From: Sorghum bicolor
Lineage: Eukaryota > Streptophyta > Magnoliopsida > Poales > Poaceae
Length of the DNA stretch: 64,000 nt
Direction of reading: 5' to 3'
Assembly (NCBI RefSeq): GCF_000003195.3
Contig: NC_012871.2
Location: 793,997-857,996 of the forward strand
The position numbers and the translations under genes were made by a program. Below are positions 24,546 to 35,904 of this stretch, piece after piece. The number at the start of each line of letters is the position of its first letter. Positions within the stretch are counted from its first letter, which is position 1. A model generated the notes under the pieces. That model saw only the letters and a program-made list of their open reading frames with translations. It ran no database searches and was not told the DNA's origin.

Positions 24546-27500
24546 GCAAGGCAGTACCCCTCCACCCAGCCGCAGAGGCGTGCCTAGGCGAGCGAGGAAG
24601 AGCACCTTTTTGAACACTGACATTTAATAATATTTCTAACGATGCTAATTTGATGTCGTAAATATTATTTTCCTTTTCGATAAACTTTTTCATACTTAGG
24701 AGTTAGGACAACTCGAAATCTCTTTTTATCTCAGGACAGAGGGAGTAGCGCTAAATTATTGCAGAAAGGTTGGTTGGGCTCAAGCATAATAAAAGCTCGT
24801 CACTCATGAAGTGCTGCAAAAAGGCATAATAAAACAGAGAATTGCATGTAACCAACTTAGAAAGGAATGTGGCTCGACAATCATGAAAAGCCAAAGGCAG
24901 AAATATCAGTTTAGCAATGCAAGGCTCGCACACAATTTGCAAAGAACCTGCAATGTGGTGCAAGGGTGGAAAGGTTTAACGGAGCTTAGTGGCTCTGATC
25001 CTAGTTTGTGATTTTTCTACCCGCTCTGCAGTGTCCATGTTTCAACTGTTTGTTTGTGTACAAGTATACCCTGTCGAGTGGTTATGATCTACCCGTGTAC
25101 TTACATTTTTTTTTGTTACTCAAATAATGCAATGATATGCAGCTCTCCTACATATTCAAGGGGAAACTAGAAATTTCAGCATGCACTTTGATATTACCAT
25201 TGTTTGCAACATTTTCAGCTGGTTTGTAGAGAGCTCGGAAGGTTGGGTTACTTGCTGCCATACAATCTGTGATCTGATGCCTTGAGAAATCAATAATTCG
25301 CTCAATAAGCTGTTTTTCAGGGGGGGCAAAGATGGAAAGAGTCAGCAACCATAACAATACCATTTCACAACAAGCTGAGAAAGGAATTCAGTGTGGGCAT
25401 ACTTCTTCTCGATACAGTTGCTTTGGCATATCATGGTGGGTCATAATTGCCAACGCAGCATGACTGGACTCCAAAGCAGAGAAAACCAGAGGTTCAGCAT
25501 CAACGGCATCAGACTGAAGGTATCCAAGCACTTGTTAGTTGCTAAGTTATAACATGCAAGAAATTTACTAAATCATAACTGAAACAGAATAAGATCAAAT
25601 TAAATGCAAATTTGGAAAACGTAAACTGCTATGATATGGTAAGTAACTCACATTTTCCTTCACATCTATCGATAAACCTTGAGAACATCGAATCTGACGA
25701 TCAATCACATCTAATAACCTTGTAACTGTATCCATAGGAACCTCATGCAATATCCTTTTGGATCGAACAGATGTAATTTCATTCACAAGAACCTTAACAT
25801 CATTAAGTGGGATTGACAACCAGTCACCGCCATCTCCATCATCGGGAATTTCGGCTTTTCCACAGAAATCCTCCACCACCTCACAGAAGTTAGCAATAAC
25901 TTCTAAAAAGCGTAATTATAACCATAGTCAGTAGAATTTGGAGAAAAAAAGTAAAGGGAAGCTACATTGGCAGGATATACAAATCAATAGAAACAAACCT
26001 TGACTATTAGGAATGCTGGGGGCAGAACTTAAAACAGAATTGTTAATTTCTTTCTTCCTTACTTTTGGCTTCTTTGAAGCAACTGAATCTGGGGTCAGTT
26101 CATTCTACAACAGAAAGCCCCTTAGCACAAGGAAAGGAATTGACATCGATAAGAAACTGGTGCTATCTAACTTACACGAAAATGCTCTCTATGTGAGTCA
26201 ATTTCATCCTGAGGAAATGCAGATTCATTTCGTGTTTTGCTAGGATGCTCAAAGTGCTTTTCACGTTCTTGATTTTGATATCCTGGGCCTCCAAATGGAC
26301 CTGAAAAACTTGACCAATGTAATAAAAAAATTACATATGGCAAGATAAAAAAAAGGTCTTACAAAATCAAAAGCATTTGCAGCTCCATAGAAATGCTTTG
26401 CCATCATCAAACAGAAGCTGTTTTGACTTGTATTATTTAAACATGAAAAATTATTACCCCATCGATAATGTTATTAGACCATAGGACTAGCAGACAGATA
26501 CTCAACCAGCAAGCACACTACCACAATGGTTTTGGGTTTGATAGCTTGGCATGATAAAAAGTAGGATAGAGAGCAGCAATAACAAATCTGCACAATATTG
26601 CCAAGATACAAAATGCCAAATAAGCAAATTTGCCATACCTTCTAGTCTGATAGAAGGAATTGAATTAAGTATTTAAGTTAGAAACATATTATACATCCTA
26701 CAAAATTCGAAATCTGAATATTAAGAAGGTCATGAACTTGTTGTTTCCACAAAAAAAATATAGGCCACAACATAAAGCAAGTAATGAGAACATCACACAC
26801 ATTTAATATTGCATACACATAATGGTTGCACCCACAAACCACAAGGCTACAATAGAGTTGTTCCAAACTTCCTATTGTACCAACTAGAGCTTGATGTGTT
26901 CCTATAAACAGCACGCATATGACACAGTACAGCCGAAGGGTTGTATACAAAGCAAATTAACAGTACCAGCTGATCGTTGGTACAGTGCAATTTGCATTGG
27001 TGGATGCAGTAATAGAAGGAACAACTCATTTTAAAATAGGATGTATAGATCACGGGAAAGTAGCAATTTAGTCCTTCTAACTTCACTAATGGTTAGATTG
27101 GCCCTACCTGTCTATTGTAGCTAGGTCTCTTATGTGCAATTTGTTGCTTACTGATGATCCGGTAGATGATAAATTTTTTTTACGCAATGGTAGATGATAC
27201 ATTAGCAAGGCATGCCAAATTTTCGACAGCTGAACCAATGTTTCGGGAATCAGGACAGGGAATTGTGGGATAAAAAAGGAAACTTTAGACAATCCAGTCC
27301 CCATCAAATAGTCAACATAGAATGGAGATCTTATCTTACAGAGAAAATTAGCATCCAATTAGGCAGTGAAAGAACTACAAAAATTCAAGCATCCCAGATT
27401 TGAGAAACAAGCATGCTGAGATAGATCAAAAGAACTGCTAAAGAAAGAGAAGCTCGGTAGTTGGATGACAAGGCATAAGGTTTGTTTTAAAAAATGAAGC

Positions 27501-29669
27501 AAAAAAACGAGCTTCATTATTGGAAAGCCATTGCGAATTAATAATTAGGGCAAAATTTACTTTCTGCTTATTCTAATGACACTGCACACAAGCCATCGAG
27601 CCAGGTGCTGGCATCAACCACCATTCAAAGCTTTTAAATGCTTCAGAACCGTGGACAACCCCCGCCCCCCACCCAAAACACACACGCAAACACACACAAA
27701 CAGAAAAAAACTCAGGTAGTCCAGCACACCCAGCAGCCCATGTAACGTCTGAGTGGCACAGCCAACCCACGTCCACCCCTGATTGTGAGTAAAGGGACCA
27801 ACTGACAAAAACAACAACAACAAAAAATGTTTGATCAAAGTAGGGTGGCCAAATTTGTCAACACCATTAAATAAATATCCTTTAGTTCACCGGGAAAAAA
27901 ATGAGTTGTATAGTGCAGTAAGGAATAAATGATGTGCATTTTTTTGCTGTGTGGTCTTCTAGTGGTACATCACTAATGCTATATATTGGGTACATGCACA
28001 TTGAGCGGACAAAAATAAATTTTAAGCACTAAAAGTTACCTAATGATGGACCTAATGACAGAAAATGAACTATTATGCATTTGCTTAGTACCGTTTAGTA
28101 AAATGTAATCGGCGACCTCATTCTGAACATGAACAATTCCAGGACATGAGAGTACATAGGTGGTTGAGTGCCATCTGTGGCTGTGAGTTGTGACTGTAGT
28201 ACTGTACACTAAAACTAAGCTGGAACTTGCAACTTGGTTTACAATATTAGAACTATCTATATTAGAATAATCCCACTGAACCCTGTTTCTCTGAACCAAC
28301 CCAAGTAAGACACCAGAGTCCGCGACAGTCCAAGTCGGAATCGATATGTGTCAAATCCAGGCAACCCAGGTCATTTACTGAACTAATGATGGACACACAC
28401 TTATGGCCTAGGAAACGCCCACGAGGTATGTTTTACCATAAACTGCACAAGTGCTCACTGTCCTGCTGTACATCATATTTAACGATCGTCATGCCCTCCA
28501 TCCCAGTCTGTGGAACTAGAAACGCCTCAGTGCTGCTACACAAACGCCGGCAACGCAAAAGGCACAGCAGCAGCCAGAAAATCCTGTAAGCACCACCTCA
28601 ATCGACAATCATACAATAATTGCAGAGATTGGCACAAGTTCAAAAGCCAGCTACTCGGGGGGGCATTTAATCCATGTGTTACGTGGCACACAGGTCATCT
28701 CCGTGCACTAGAACATCGAAAGCTGAGAAACATACGTAAAACTGGTTTCCCCGCTCCCGCCTTACACACAACAATACAGCGCAGCCACCTAGTTCGACAG
28801 GTGAGCATTGAAATATCAATTCCGTGTTACCAGACTGCATGGAACGAGACTGCGGCTTGTCGAAGCAAATGAAACCTTTCAAACAGCAGCAAGCCAGACA
28901 CACACACATCAAACCATCAGGGAGGCAGTGGTAAGCAGCAGCAGCAGGATACAGCAACTTAAGAAATGTTCAGTCCATGGCAGGCCATTGCAAAGTACTG
29001 TTAACAAGGCTAGTCATACATACAGGAGCAGCAGCAGCAGCAGCAGCTGAAGCTGGGAACTGGACAGACTACAATGTTGACTCCAATGAGCAGAAAGCAG
29101 CTAGCTAGTAGTACAGTACCTAGTAGCTAGGCTGGTAGGGGGGGGCCTGGGAGTAACCCAAGGGAGGCTCAATTTGCAGAGCGTTTACCTTGCGAGGACG
29201 GCCCGGGCGCCTTGACCTTGAAGGCGTCGGGGTTGTGCTTGAGCACCTCCCTCCAGAGCCAGGAGCAGCGGCTGGGATCCACGTCGACGTTGTCCTCCGG
29301 GGTGAAGCCCCTGCGGAAGGAAGGAAGGAAGGAAGGAGGGTGGAGTTAGCAACGAGGGGGGGCGGGGAATGAGGAGGCGAGGAAGGGAAGGGAAAGGGGC
29401 GGCGCTCACAGGTGGGAGACGTCGGTGTCGGCGAGGATGCGGGCGATGTTGGCGGCCTGCATGATCATGTCCGGGCGGTCGGGCACGGCGAGCGGCTCGT
29501 CGTCGCGGAGCGCGTCGAAGCCGAGCTCCCGCGGGAGGTTGGGGAGCGGCAGCGACGGCAGGACCTCGGAGTGGACGGTGTTGGGCAGCCGGCACGCCCG
29601 CTCGAAGCCCGCCCTGCGCCCGCCCCCGCCCCCGCCGGCGCCGGCGCTGGCGCTGGCGCCGGGGTCCAT
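14515..29669 (-). CDS. SCC2: SCC2/NIPBL-type cohesin loader with plant PHD finger
   Basis: Nuclear HEAT-repeat protein that, with SCC4, loads cohesin onto chromosomes. Twenty-eight exons splice in frame to about 1,790 residues, near Arabidopsis SCC2 (about 1,840). Exons: 29410-29669, 29189-29310, 26176-26300, 25999-26104, 25652-25902, 25403-25513, 25198-25309, 23498-23588, 23219-23405, 22703-23137, 21635-22161, 21365-21569, 21245-21295, 20972-21130, 20723-20887, 19888-20187, 19653-19805, 18400-18569, 17624-17729, 17155-17316, 16678-16782, about 16363-16596, 16148-16281, 15812-16063, 15377-15728, 15159-15251, 14948-15073, 14515-14793. Exon 11 encodes a C4HC3 PHD finger (CCVC, CNEC, H, C, CPLC), the plant hallmark. 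HEAT-like helices follow, including the conserved stretch around [11 protein letters not shown] and [12 protein letters not shown]. The C-terminus is basic, then acidic. Oddities: a 27-bp coding minisatellite in exon 25, and large introns carrying several transposons. Confidence 0.93.
15377..15456 (-). repeat. 27-bp coding minisatellite in SCC2 exon 25 (three units)
   Basis: Three near-identical 27-bp units (15377-15403, 15404-15430, 15431 onward) encode a nine-residue repeat of the form VD(M/V)(A/T)KVQVD at the 3' end of the exon. Each unit ends in CAG|GTG, so each junction resembles a splice donor; the last is the donor used in my model. Confidence 0.8.
19036..19590. mobile_element. Putative MITE with 17-bp inverted repeats in SCC2 intron 17
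   Basis: GTGTTCTTGCCCCTGTT at 19036-19052 is repeated inverted as AACAGGGGCAAGAACAC at 19574-19590, bounding about 555 bp. I see no clear target duplication and no coding capacity. The family is unassigned. Confidence 0.6.
22234..22614. mobile_element. Tourist-like (PIF/Harbinger) MITE in SCC2 intron 10
   Basis: Inverted ends GGGTGTGATTG and CAATCATGCCC, flanked by TAA at 22231-22233 and 22615-22617. A three-base TWA duplication is the PIF/Harbinger signature. 381 bp, no transposase. Confidence 0.75.
23611..23684. repeat. (AT)37 microsatellite just upstream of an SCC2 splice acceptor
   Basis: An uninterrupted 74-bp AT dinucleotide run. On the SCC2 (minus) strand it ends 22 bases before the intron 7 acceptor that feeds exon 8 (exon start 23588). 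Confidence 0.97.
23754..24745. mobile_element. Stowaway-like MITE split by a nested hAT-like insertion
   Basis: Left end CTCCATCCGTCC at 23754 and right end GGACAGAGGGAG ending at 24745, each flanked by TA. The two halves are the outer parts of one MITE of about 244 bp; the middle (23880-24627) is the inserted hAT-like element plus one copy of its target duplication. Confidence 0.75.
23880..24619. mobile_element. Non-autonomous hAT-like element, copy 2, nested in a Stowaway MITE
   Basis: 740 bp flanked by GCATTTAA (23872-23879) and ACATTTAA (24620-24627), a 7 of 8 match. The ends CAAGGTTACAAAAGG and, read inward from the right, CAGTGTTCAAAAAGG are inverted repeats. It shares its left subterminal region with copy 1 (8464-9024). 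It contains a poly-C run at about 24514-24537 and CT-rich DNA that leaves long non-coding frames open on both strands. Confidence 0.75.
26301..29188 (-). other. SCC2 intron 2 (2.9 kb), nothing else recognised
   Basis: The largest SCC2 intron. It is low in coding signal and has short A/T-rich and CA-rich patches (for example near 27670). A CAG-type trinucleotide run lies at about 29030-29047. No transposon borders could be confirmed. Confidence 0.5.
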
Positions 29670-31835
29670 GGGCGAAACCCTAGATGTGGTGGGAGGAGGA
29701 GGGCTCCAATCCGCAGCGGAATTCGCTCGTTGGGGTTGGGGAGGTGGAGGACGGCTTTGATTCGGCTCGATTTGGTTTGATTTGATTTCAGTTTCAATTT
29801 CAAGTGGAGGTGGGGATGATTATGAATGGGAAGTGCAGTAGGATTTATCTACTGCTGCTACAGTGAAGGCCGGAGGAGGAGGGTGTGAAAACGCACGTAC
29901 TCCAGAGAAGAAGAAGAGGAGCCCCGATCCCTCCTTGCGAGGGAAGGAGGAGCGCGACGGCAACCGCTAGTGGACCCAAGTGTGGTGGATCTGACTCAAC
30001 CAAATTTTAAAAGCCTTCCTGCGTGCTTCGAAATTGGCTGATTTTATCTGGGCCAGGTCGGTTTGGGCTGGGCCTAGGATTGGTGCATGAGATCGATTTT
30101 TTTTTTAAAAAAAAAAGTTCATTTTGTTTACCAATTACCTCGATTTGAAAAAAAAAATGAAATGAGGAGACTAAACAAGGAATTAACATTCTCATCATTA
30201 GAAGAATAAACATCGAACAGGCTCAGTGGCTTCGTATATGGGGAAACAAGTAACACCAAAGAAGATTGTGCACTGTAGACATAAAAAAAGAATAATATTT
30301 CTCCTGAAAAGCTGTAGGCATCTTCCAAAAACTAAATAAGATTCTAAGAAGGTACAATAGACATTACTACTGCAAAAGAGCAAAATTATCCTGACAAACA
30401 CTATACTATCGATGAGATGTGATAATCATTTACTCTCCTATCTAATTTTGTTGACATTTACAAAACGTACATAGACAATTCTTCCAGAGCAGGATTAACT
30501 GAAGAAGAGGAAGCAGTGCTGTGTGACAAATTTGGTACCATAATATATTTGGCACCATTGTGTTGCTATTTTGATAGAAAATAGATCAAGCTTAAATAAT
30601 ATAAACATGATTACAATATTTTTGAACTTACGTTGTCGTAAGAGTAAAATTTACCAGCGGTCCACAAACTTATCCCAAGTTTTCATCTAGGTCCCGGTAC
30701 TTTAAAATTGCATATTCAGCTCCCTAATCTTGTATGCAATTTAGCTCCATAAACTTGTCTCAAGTTCTCATCCCACTCCTAACTTAAAAATACACATCCA
30801 ACTCCCTAAAATTGTATTATTGTACCATTCTGATTTGTACACTCCCCACAGAATGCGTTGCACGTGCATGCTAGCTTTCTAGGACCTGCTTAGCTACTTG
30901 ACCGTTCTTGTCGTGCTTGCCCTACCACATCCTAGCCAAGCATTCCCTGCTATGCCCATTCTCGATTACACTTGACTCGCTCGTGCTCCACCATACCGTG
31001 GCATCGGCCCTTGTCTCACGGCAATCACATTCGACACCACCACAGCCACCACCGCACTCCTTTCGCTCCATCGTCAAGCCTGAGCTCATGATCATTCTTA
31101 CCATCTCTTCACACCGACGATGCAACATAGTAGGCAGGTGCGGGGGTAAGATGTTGAGCATGGTGCAGTGTTGTGCGGCTACGTGGGTAAGACGTGCATG
31201 CATGTGTGGTTTGGCAAAAGTGATTGTGCAAGCTAGGGACCTGAGTGTGCAATTTAAAAGTATGTATGAGAACTTGGAACAACTTTAAGGAGCGACATGG
31301 ATGAGAACTTATGATAAGTTTAGGAAGCTAAATGTGCAATTTGAGAGTACCGGGACTTGGATGAGAACTTAAGATAAATTTAGGGAGGTAAATGTGTAAT
31401 TTGAGAATACCAGCACCTAGATAAGAACTCAGGATAAGTTCAAGGACAGCCAGTGAAATTTACTCTTCATTAAAAAACAAATGTGATTGAATGCGATTCA
31501 TGCTGATTTTTGAATTTTATTTGTACTTTTTGTTTTTTTTTCTTTTAAAAAAAATTTATCTCGTGATATATAGGTAAATTGTACGATTAATTTTTTGGGT
31601 GAACTAAACAAGACGGTGAAACTAAAAGCCCACAAGCCCCTATAAAAGAAAAAAAAAAAAGCCACAAGCTGCATCCCAATCTCGCTGACGTCTCCCCGGC
31701 CGCCGCCGCCGCCGCCGCTCTTGTGCTCCCGTCCCGTGTCACCAGTCCCCGGCACCTCTCCTGTACGAAGATTGGATTCAATCTCTGAAAAGGATCGGAA
31801 GAAGAGACCCAACCCAGTAAGTCTCGATCGAGGAT
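29670..31835. other. SCC2 promoter side and DUF1668 5' side (divergent)
   Basis: The SCC2 start is at 29669 on the minus strand and the DUF1668 start at 31836 on the plus strand, so both promoters lie here. The middle is occupied by a terminal-inverted-repeat element at about 30639-31470, listed separately. An A/T-run region near 30090-30160 and a (CCG)n-like run near 31700-31720 are simple sequence. Confidence 0.5.
30639..31470. mobile_element. Putative TIR element of about 830 bp, family unassigned
   Basis: The left end (AAGAGTAAAATTTACC onward, then GTCC and AAACTTATC) and the right end read in reverse complement (AAGAGTAAATTTCACTGG onward, then GTCC and GAACTTATC) match over about 35 bases with few differences. 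The interior has diverged subrepeats of 'gaacttggatgagaactta' on both arms. No target duplication and no transposase were found. Confidence 0.55.
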
Positions 31836-33091
31836 ATGATCCGGCGGTTCGTGAATCTCGTGGCGGAGAAGTACAAGTGCGGCGAGTACTCGCTGCACCG
31901 CCTCGACGTATCCAAGCATCTCTTCCACCAGTCAAGAGCCGACGCACGCATGGTTCCGTTCCTCCTCCTATCAGAAGCACAGGACGACAGCGCGCGCGGT
32001 GATGATGATGATGATGATGATGGGCAGCCGATGTTCGACATGTGGAAAGAGCTGCCATCCGCCATGACTTCGTGGAGCACCTCCAATGTGGATTACCTGT
32101 CACTTATGGCCCCCCGCTGCTGCGAGGAGGGTGGGATCCTCTGCTTCAACAAGGCTGGCACCGCTGTCCTCTTTGACCCCATTCCAGTTCCAATTTCGTC
32201 ATGCCAGGCTTGAAAAAGTTCAATGGGGGACCTGTTCATGTGTCCCTCTCTGTTGCCCCGGCCGCCGGCGACAAGGAAGAACAGTTGTACATCATGCACG
32301 GTGGTGGTGGTGGTGGTGGCGGTGGTCATGAACTGAACTTCGACGTGCTCAGATATGCCCCCCCGCTGCGTCGCCCTTGGAGCAAGATTAAGGCTTGGTA
32401 TTGGCAGCCTCTTCCAGTGCCACCACCACCCTTTTTTGTGGATGATGATCAATCAGCAGCAGTCATCAGCGGTTACACTGTGGTGGATGGTGGTAAGACA
32501 ATCTGCTTGTCTTCAGACGCAGAGGGCGCCATTGGAACTTATTACTTAAACGACAACACACTCACAGTGATCGAAGAGGGAAAGAGAACTTATTTCTTGA
32601 ACAACAACATCATCAACACAATGGCTTGTTGCGAATGGAAGCGTGCTGGTGACTGGGTGCTGCCCTTCACTGGCAAAGCCGAGTACATCCCTGATCTTGA
32701 TCTCTGGCTGGGCTTCTCCCTCCACAGCCCTGGTTACCTTTGTGCAGCGTCAAACCTCTCTGACATGCACAAGGATCACAGACCAATGTCGTCGCCGATT
32801 GTCTGGCCTGATAACACGCCCAAGGAGTGGATGACAGTAAATGCTAAGCTCCTCAGCCTGGGGTCAGGCAAGTTTGCCGTTGCTAAGGTTTTCAAAGCTG
32901 CAGTGAGAGCAGGCTTGTTTTCTGAGCGGGATACAGTAGTTGAGGATGAGGTTCTTGTCCTCACTGGTGTGGAGCTTGAGTTCAGAGGCAAGGAGGATAA
33001 TAATAATAGCCTACGAGGGCTCAAGTTGTTGCAGCACAAGTCCATTTGTTACACTTGTGCCAACGGTACTGCCATACGCTATGTGCTATAA
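31836..33091 (+). pseudogene. DUF1668-family gene with a one-base frameshift
   Basis: Resembles the grass-expanded DUF1668 family (Pfam PF07893), proteins of unknown function often grouped with F-box/kelch-like relatives. The first frame (31836-32213) carries the family's N-terminus MIRRFVNLVAEKYK..YSLHRLDVSKHLF. The second frame continues the family as VMPGLKKFNGGPVHVSLSV and ends at 33091. The two frames join if one base is added at the C-run 32177-32180, giving a protein of about 418 residues, normal for the family. Simple repeats encode an Asp run (about residues 56-62) and a Gly run. Either a young pseudogene or a sequence error in a homopolymer; everything on both sides is open, so an intact gene in the living plant is plausible. 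Confidence 0.7.
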
Positions 33092-33696
33092 TCCTATAAA
33101 TAATCAGTATTAGTAGTATGTTAAGCATTTGTTTATTAGCTATTGTATGCATTAGAGCCCGAGATTAGTGAGCGAAATAAGGTGTAGGTTTGTATATATA
33201 CCTGCTTTTTCGCTCACAATTACTTGTCTAAATGCTTGCTATTTATCTGTTCGATCACCCACCCTCTCTGAGCTGTGTAACTTTTTAATTTTGGAGGTTA
33301 GCATGTTTGTGCATTTTTTTTCTAGATTATTATAAGATTCCGCTGTATGGTACATCACAACATGAATGCCACCTTCCTTGAATCTGCCTCCTTTGAAGAT
33401 TTTCCCGTTAAATTATATGCTGTGCATGCTTGTTGTGCAGAGATCTGTTTATAGCCCAAAACAACTATTATAAATCACTGATCTCCATGTCTGCTGTGTT
33501 GCTACAGTAATTTTAAAACTATATATAGTTCTGCAGTCCTTAAATGGTTCTTTTCAGTTTATTTAAGCAGAATTGGGCATGTGTCTTGCGTGGGTTATTC
33601 ATACTGGGTTTAATTTAGCGCATCCACCTCCACCGGTCTTTGTGCCTGGGCTAGCTAGCTTGTGTAGGTGGTGAACATGGCTCAGGTCGGCTTGGA

Positions 33697-34115
33697 ATGG
33701 CTCTTCTCAACAACATGGGTCGTGCAGTCTTGGTGGATGCAGTCCTTGATTTTCAATTGACTTATGCTATTTGTGTGCCCTTTCAATACCAACTGCAATT
33801 GGACCGCAGACGCCGCGCTTTCCTTTGGAATGGTGACTGCATGCACGGTGTCGTCGGCCCAGTGCTTCATTGCCTTGGAACGAGTTTGCCTTTCCAAAGA
33901 TCAGGGAGGACTCGGCATTAAGGATCTAGGGCTGCAAAACATTTGTCTGCTGTTGAAGCTCAAGTCACCGATCCTTCTTCAGCATGGACAGCCTGATTTT
34001 ACAAACATGGCAGCTTATAGCAGCCCTGGAAGGTGGTCTTTGCGGTGAGCATTGGACAGTGCTCCACTCTAATGCTGCCCCTCTATCAGGCCGTAACCTC
34101 TGGTCACTTGGTAAC
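33697..34115 (+). pseudogene. Decayed LINE (non-LTR retrotransposon) reverse-transcriptase C-terminal fragment
   Basis: Frame one reads LLNNMGRAVLVDAVLD, then LDRRRRAFLWNGD, which is the region just after the catalytic domain of grass LINE reverse transcriptases. The match then moves to a second frame (CLSKDQGGLGIKDLGLQN). At least one frameshift and later stops break it, and no 5' part is present. Confidence 0.75.
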
Positions 34116-34367
34116 TAGGAGGACACTTCCTTCTAGTTCGATGCTTGGACCAAGAAGACTCTAGCAGACAAGTTTCCAGCACTTCTCACTCATTGCACAA
34201 ACAAATAAAAGCTTCAGTTCAAAAGGTGTTCAACGATGGAGTTGATGACAAGCACTTATGGGTTCCTCGGTTCACAGCACAGGCAAAGGGAGGAATTAGT
34301 ATTTTCTCAAACATAAGATCACATACCTTAATAAGTACTCATCTCCTGCATCTCATACTAGTGTGTA

Positions 34368-34620
34368 CTCCCACCGTCCATGAAAGAGTCAATTTCTAGA
34401 GCTGTCCTTAAACTTTTTAAACTTTGACCAAATTTCTAGAAAAAATGCTAAGATTTATGGTATCAAATTAGTATTATTAGATTTATCATAAAATATATTT
34501 TCATATGATACACATTTTATGTCATAGATATTGTTACTCTTTTCTATAAAGTTAGTCAAACTTAAAAAAATTTGACTGACACGGATTCTAGGAATTGATT
34601 TTTTCGTGGACGGAGGGAGC
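34368..34620. mobile_element. Stowaway-like MITE
   Basis: Starts CTCCCACCGTCCATG and ends GTGGACGGAGGGAGC, flanked by TA. The arms are inverted repeats around 'tcaatttctag' and 'ctaggaattga'. About 253 bp. Confidence 0.8.
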
Positions 34621-34923
34621 TAGTATATATGGTTCAAGCTATACCATACCTCATCACAAATACCACAAGTAATCATGGCATATCTCATATATCATCACAA
34701 AAGAAGCACAATTAAAGTTCCAACCATGACCATTATCAAACCAAGAGTGGGCAAATCATAAGTATCTCCATGCCATCACGAAGGATGATTCACAGGCAAA
34801 CCAAGTACCATGAGTACATCCTAGAAGTAACCCGTACGTACGTACACCACACCACACGGGGCAAAATAAGACAAAGTACCAAATCCCTCTCTCAAAAGCG
34901 ATTCTAGTTAACCACTATGCATG

Positions 34924-35253
34924 TTATTGGTGCTTATTCATAGCTTCTGCGATTTTCTGGTCATTACGCTTTCCCATATAGTGGCCTTCCAGGAATACAA
35001 AGGCGAGAAGAAAAGCGAGCAACCAAGGTTCTGCACTTATTAATTCATCTGTCTTCTTTCTCTGATGGGTTGTTCTGAAAACAATGAAACAAGCATAGTT
35101 ACTAAAATGATACATGACCCGTTTCTCTTTTTCTGTTTTTTTTTTCATTACTCCAATATGTGCATACAACGTACATGAAAGGGTGCTCAGTGAATGAAAT
35201 ACCTTGTAGAGTAGCGTGACGCAGAGCCCCTTGTATCAAGTTCAGCCTGCATG
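34924..35253 (-). CDS. Unidentified two-exon ORF end with one predicted membrane helix
   Basis: Two exons join in frame on the minus strand. Exon A runs from about 35253 (acceptor ACATGCAG|GCTG) to about 35210 (donor ACAAG|GTATTT). Exon B starts after TTTTCAG at about 35074 and ends with a stop at 34924. Together they encode AELDTRGSASRYSTR followed by THQRKKTDELISAEPWLL and on, with a hydrophobic stretch (WLLAFLLAFVFLEG) and a basic tail. I do not recognise it. No upstream start or further exon was found before KTI12, so it may be a fragment of a larger or duplicated gene, or chance. Confidence 0.25.
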
Positions 35254-35303
35254 TTGATCCAGTTAAGTAGGTTTATTTCCTTAAATTCGAACGTGGCACT
35301 TGT

Positions 35304-35495
35304 ACTACTCAGGCTTTGTAATTACTCTACAAATCCTATGAATAATATAGTATCAGCTGCCTGTCATCACCCATCACTACTGTAGTTTGTTATCAGGTGC
35401 ATGCAAACTACTACTCAGGCTCTGTAATTACTCAACAAATCCCTATAATATATAGTATCAGCTACCTGTCATCACTCATCACTAATGTAGTTTTT
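35304..35495. repeat. 106-bp imperfect tandem duplication
   Basis: The stretch from 'actactcaggctttgtaatt' at 35304 recurs as 'actactcaggctctgtaatt' at 35410, about 90 percent alike by eye. A third partial echo ('ttatcaggtgcatgcaatgc') occurs near 35806. Confidence 0.8.
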
Positions 35496-35904
35496 TTTGG
35501 ATAACAAGCATCATTGTAATCAGCAGCATGAAACTGCTAAGAGGGTTATACCCTCAAACGTTACAGAGTTCAGAGCCTCAGCATGGGGGCATCTGTCAGC
35601 ATGATGCATTTGTGAGTACACAGGAGCAGCAGCAAAAACCTGTCTAGCTAGAATATATGGGCAGAACTTGTATCTATCTTGAATACTTTGCAGTTTGCAT
35701 TTGTGAAAAGATTGAAGAAACTGTGAGTGGGGTGGCGTTGAATGGTCAGTTGCATTGATGAAATTGACGCCAACTGCTGATTATGTGATAGAAAGTTTGG
35801 ATCCTTATCAGGTGCATGCAATGCAAACTAGTAGCAGTGACTACCAGCTACTTCTACCTAGAGGATCAATTCAAGCTCACAAAGTTAACCTCCATGATGT
35901 ATTA

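Noticed and set aside
24117..24693. Long Pro/Ser-rich and Gly-rich frames near 24.1-24.7 kb
   Set aside because: They lie inside the hAT-like element within an SCC2 intron and include a poly-C run; no domain is visible.
29030..29047. CAG-type trinucleotide run as a possible coding poly-Ser/Gln tract
   Set aside because: Falls within SCC2 intron 2; flanking frames show no splice-supported exon.
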